Shown here: positions 61,208 through 64,000 of the stretch, in pieces
How positions within the stretch are numbered: the first letter of the stretch is position 1
Layout: each line of letters starts with the position of its first letter
Source: Adiantum capillus-veneris
Lineage: Eukaryota; Streptophyta; Polypodiopsida; Polypodiales; Pteridaceae
Reading direction: 5' to 3'
Length of the DNA: 64,000 nt
Assembly (NCBI GenBank): GCA_014529385.2
Contig: CM043950.1
Span: 80,098,343-80,162,342 of the forward strand
Program-made: the position numbers and the translations under genes
Notes under the pieces: generated by a model
What the model saw: only the letters and a program-made list of their open reading frames with translations
Told to the model about the DNA's origin: nothing
Databases searched by the model: none

Positions 61208-61612
61208 GGTCAATACCAAGAGAACAGGTGCATCGGATAGAGTTTGCCTTCCCTTATTCTCTTGGTAATGACCTCAGAAAAGTGTAATAGCAGACATCAC
61301 TTATATTTTTTGAGGTCAATACCAAGAAAATAGGTGCATCGGATAGAGTTTTCCTTCCCTTATTCGCTTGGTACTGACCTCAGAAAAGTGTAATAGCAGA
61401 CATCACTTATATTTTCTAAGGTCAGTACCAAGCAAGCAGGTGCATCGAACTAAGTTTGCCTTCCCTTATTTGCTTGGTACTGACCTCAGAAAAGTGTAAT
61501 AGCAAACATCACTTATATTTTCTGAGGTCAGTACCAAGCGAGCAGGTGCATCGAATAGAGTTTACCTTCCCTTATTCTCTTGGTACAACCTCAGAAAAGT
61601 GTAATAGCAAGC
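61208..61612. repeat. Four 106-bp tandem units, each a hairpin
   Basis: Unit starts at 61208, 61314, 61420 and 61526 give an exact 106-bp period. Each unit has a left arm GAGGTCAGTACCAAGCGAG (or variant) and a right arm CGCTTGGTACTGACCTC about 50 bases later, separated by a conserved loop (AGGTGCATCG...CCTTCCCTTATT). The connecting piece is AGAAAAGTGTAATAGCA. The array lies immediately upstream of the minus-strand H3-like frame. The last unit is shortened. Confidence 0.95.
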
Positions 61613-61924
61613 GAACAGGTTTTCATCCCCTGTACCAAAATACCAATGTGAAGGAGACGTTTAAGTCCATGCTATCCTAGCTATCATGTTGTGCCCTCCC
61701 ATCACCTCCCCTAATCTAGGGGGGGTGGTACCATTGCTTCTCCCACCCACGTCTACCTCTCATGAAAACGCATGGCGGTACCACCGCCTCATAGACTACT
61801 CATCAGCCAGAACCCAGGCCCTGCTTTTGAGGCATGTCCATCTAGTCTATTTAACCACAACAATTCTTTAGAACCTCCCTCAAGGTTTTGCAGAACAACT
61901 ACAGGAAGCTTAGGATAGTGGTGA

Positions 61925-62429
61925 TGCCTTTCCAAGGGACACTCCCGCAGCGCCAGCAGGACCGCATCCGGGACCTTCCCAATGGTACCCTTACCGTTCT
62001 CAATCGACACAGCCCAGGAGTGGCTGCTGTCAACACGGGAGTCAATCCTCGAGGTAAGCCGCTGGTAATTATGCCTTTCTCAAGTGCCAAACCAACACGG
62101 GATCTACCAACCCTTGGAAGCTCATAAATTCTTTCCTTTTTGTTCCCAATTTTCAAGCTCCTAGTTTGAAGATCTTATTTGCTAAATGCTCTGTGCAGGA
62201 TGCTGGCCTCAAGCTGGAACAAATGAGGATCTATAGGCACAGAGCCTCAATCCTCAAAGACTCTCTAGAAGCAAGAAGGCCTAAATACCTGAAGGGATTG
62301 CTCGTCGAGAATGGCTCTCTAGATGCTATGTATAATTGGCTACATGAGATGAAGGATGAAGTGCTTGAGCTCGACAAGGGTGACAACTTCACTTATGCGC
62401 ATGATTACACCGGAGATTGTGGTTGGTAA
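61925..62429 (+). pseudogene. Possible two-exon gene fragment of unknown function
   Basis: A frame open from 61925 to 62053 (ending ...TRESILE) meets GAG|GTAAGC. After a CTGTGCAG acceptor (62191-62198) the frame from 62199 (DAGLKLEQMRIYRHRASILK...) runs to a stop at 62427. The 145-bp gap would be an intron, and phases match exactly across it. The second part is charged and helix-like. No family is recognised and no start codon was found upstream of 61925 in this phase. A competing plus frame (61888-62127) reads through the donor, so the splice model is only a suggestion. Confidence 0.35.
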
Positions 62430-62513
62430 ATCAAACTTCATGGGAATCTAAGCCCATTTATTATTGGTCGTTCTTTTGAGTGTAGCCACGAGCCTTTTTT
62501 GAGTCACCGTTTA

Positions 62514-62757
62514 GAGTTAGACACCAACCGCCCTTGCAATCGCCATCTCCATCTCCAAGTGGAACAAATAGATCATCGTTGCCTTTGCCTTTTTTGTGAT
62601 CTTCCCCTTGGCCAGCTCTCGTGATTTTGCATTTGAAGTTAGATGCCGATTGCCCTTGCAGCCGCCATCTCCATCTCCAAGTAGAACAAACAGATCACCG
62701 TTGCCTTTGCCTTTTTTGCGCTCTTCCCCTTGGCCACCTCTTGTGATCCTGCATTGA
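62514..62757. repeat. 122-bp tandem duplication
   Basis: AGTTAGA..CC followed by GCCATCTCCATCTCCAAGT and GTTGCCTTTGCCTTTTTTG is repeated once with a 122-bp offset (62514 to 62636). Confidence 0.92.
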
Positions 62758-62899
62758 GCGACCTCCATTGGGTTGAGTCCTTTGTTTCTGCGTCGCCATT
62801 GCCATCGCCACCTTCTCGTTCTTGTTGCCGGCGTCCTGCGACATCACCATCCAACTTGGTGCCATTGGATATTGTAGAGAGAGGTTCTTTCTCCCTGCC

Positions 62900-64000
62900 T
62901 CTCTCCCCTTCCTATGTGTTGTTAAATTTGTGCGCACAGAAGCCACTGCGTTATGGGGTTAGAGCACAATGGGAACAACACTCCAAGGACCAAAGCGTGG
63001 TCATAAGGGTAAGATTAGAATTCTCGCACCGCATGGTTGGAATAATTACTCCTTATGTGACCGGATCTGTTCCAGAAGCACCTACTCCACCTAGATACAT
63101 TACGGAGAATGCGCCAAAACCAGTAGGAGTTTTAAAGCCACAGCTTGTCTTAGGACAAAAACCTTCGTTGCCAGGTGCTAGAATGCAGGTAGACATGAGA
63201 TACATGCCAATGATGGAAGCATCAAATAAACCAACGCCAGTACCATCTACAATGTGGTATAGCAACCAAAGTGAGTACTACCCTTCAGAGCAACAAAATG
63301 TGAGAGAAACACATGGAGTGGTGAGGCCGATACAACCTCCGCCTCCTGGGTTTCATTCGAAAGAAAGAAGGTATGAAATGGACGAAAGGACATTGCGATT
63401 CATTGCAAATAGCGGCTTATCTAGGTCAAAGCTTGCTTATAGCCAAGAGGAAATGCTAAAAAAATCTCCTCAACTAGAGATAGATTGTCACAAAATTCGT
63501 GACAACCACTTGGTCACTTGATCCCCGATTGCCCAAAAAAACCAAACCAAATCAGGAAAATCACGACAAATGTATCAGGGATTGTTCAGCTACCTAGTAG
63601 CTCAGAAAATGAAAATGTCGTACCAGTTCAAGTGGTTACGAGAGCACAAGCTCAAAAGAAAGCTGATGAAAATCCAGAGACAAAGAACATGGAAAGTGAC
63701 ATGAGTCCAAAGACAGATGATGGACCAAAGACAGACACACCTAGTCAAAAAGCCAAGAGCAAATGAAATAGTTGGAAAGCTAAAAAGACTAGGATGAAAG
63801 CACGCAGGGAACGAGAGCAAAAATCCCTAGCTGAGAAGCTTACCGAATCTGAGGAGAAGATAAAACAACATGAGCAAAAGGAGGCATCTTCTCTTACATA
63901 GATAGTTAAACCTCTAGAAGAACCATCCACGGATGAGAAACCAAGAAGTGCTAGTTCAGGAGGATCTGTGTTGGCAGAGAAGGTTAATGAGATATTAGAT
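62900..64000 (+). pseudogene. Gag region of an LTR retroelement, running off the window
   Basis: The frame 62730-63521 is retroelement-like from about 62940: Pro/Gln-rich, with RYITENAPKPVGVLKPQ and ending at a decayed zinc-knuckle-like CHKIRDNH. A one-base shift near 63515 leads to 63518-63766 with a DCPKKP continuation and VVTRAQAQKK, a motif often found just before the protease in Ty3/gypsy elements. After a TGA at 63764 the phase continues as a strongly charged, coiled-coil-like stretch, with a further TAG near 63898, to the window end. Pol would lie beyond 64000. The 5' LTR was not identified. The layout recalls the tRNA-Asp-PBS element at 25.6-35.5 kb. Confidence 0.55.

Noticed and set aside
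61456-61680. 74-codon plus-strand frame
   Set aside because: Its sequence is mostly the 106-bp hairpin repeat.

Overview
This is a transposon-rich intergenic window from a land-plant nuclear genome. The evidence is a plant-type LINE whose ORF1 has a CCHC knuckle, an LTR element with a tRNA-iMet-type primer site, another with a tRNA-Asp-type primer site, a Ty1/copia element, CACTA-like and Mutator-like non-autonomous DNA elements, long microsatellites and AT-rich filler. I cannot place the lineage more closely. No intact host gene was recognised; almost every coding stretch is a broken mobile-element gene.

Layout. 1-2.46 kb: 3' end of a decayed LINE (+). 2.46-9.3 kb: AT-rich DNA with small tandem duplications, a CACTA-ended element (5164-6463) and a 2.1-kb degenerate CATCATGG satellite. 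10.3-11.3 kb: minus-strand gag-protease remnant. 11.3-16.4 kb: no recognised gene; a (GT)n run, and a TATA box followed by CT tracts near 15.3 kb. 16.4-18.4 kb: second copy of the CACTA-like family, carrying a 464-bp insertion with 9-bp target duplications. 18.4-24.6 kb: nearly complete but inactivated LINE with overlapping ORF1/ORF2.

25.6-50.4 kb is a nested LTR-retrotransposon cluster. An element with a tRNA-Asp primer site has gag and protease remnants but no visible reverse transcriptase, and its 3' LTR is cut short at 35473. It abuts the leader of a Ty1/copia element. That leader is split by an 8.8-kb Ty3/gypsy chromovirus (35609-44417) with two 1628-bp LTRs and a perfect TACAG target duplication. 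The copia polyprotein resumes at 44632 and runs to about 48.5 kb, followed by a 43-bp satellite and a 38-bp hairpin repeat.

50.4-58.3 kb: microsatellites, a 62-bp minisatellite and a long degenerate coding region I cannot identify. 58.5-61.7 kb holds the most unusual material: a minus-strand broken gene with a divergent histone H3-like (histone-fold) domain, acidic and coiled-coil downstream segments, and two arrays of hairpin-forming repeats that share one arm motif. 61.9-64 kb: a possible two-exon reading frame, a 122-bp duplication, and gag-like coding sequence of an element running off the window.

The transposons show layered insertion. Several stop codons are of a kind expected from C-to-T decay of methylated DNA, which fits long-term silencing.
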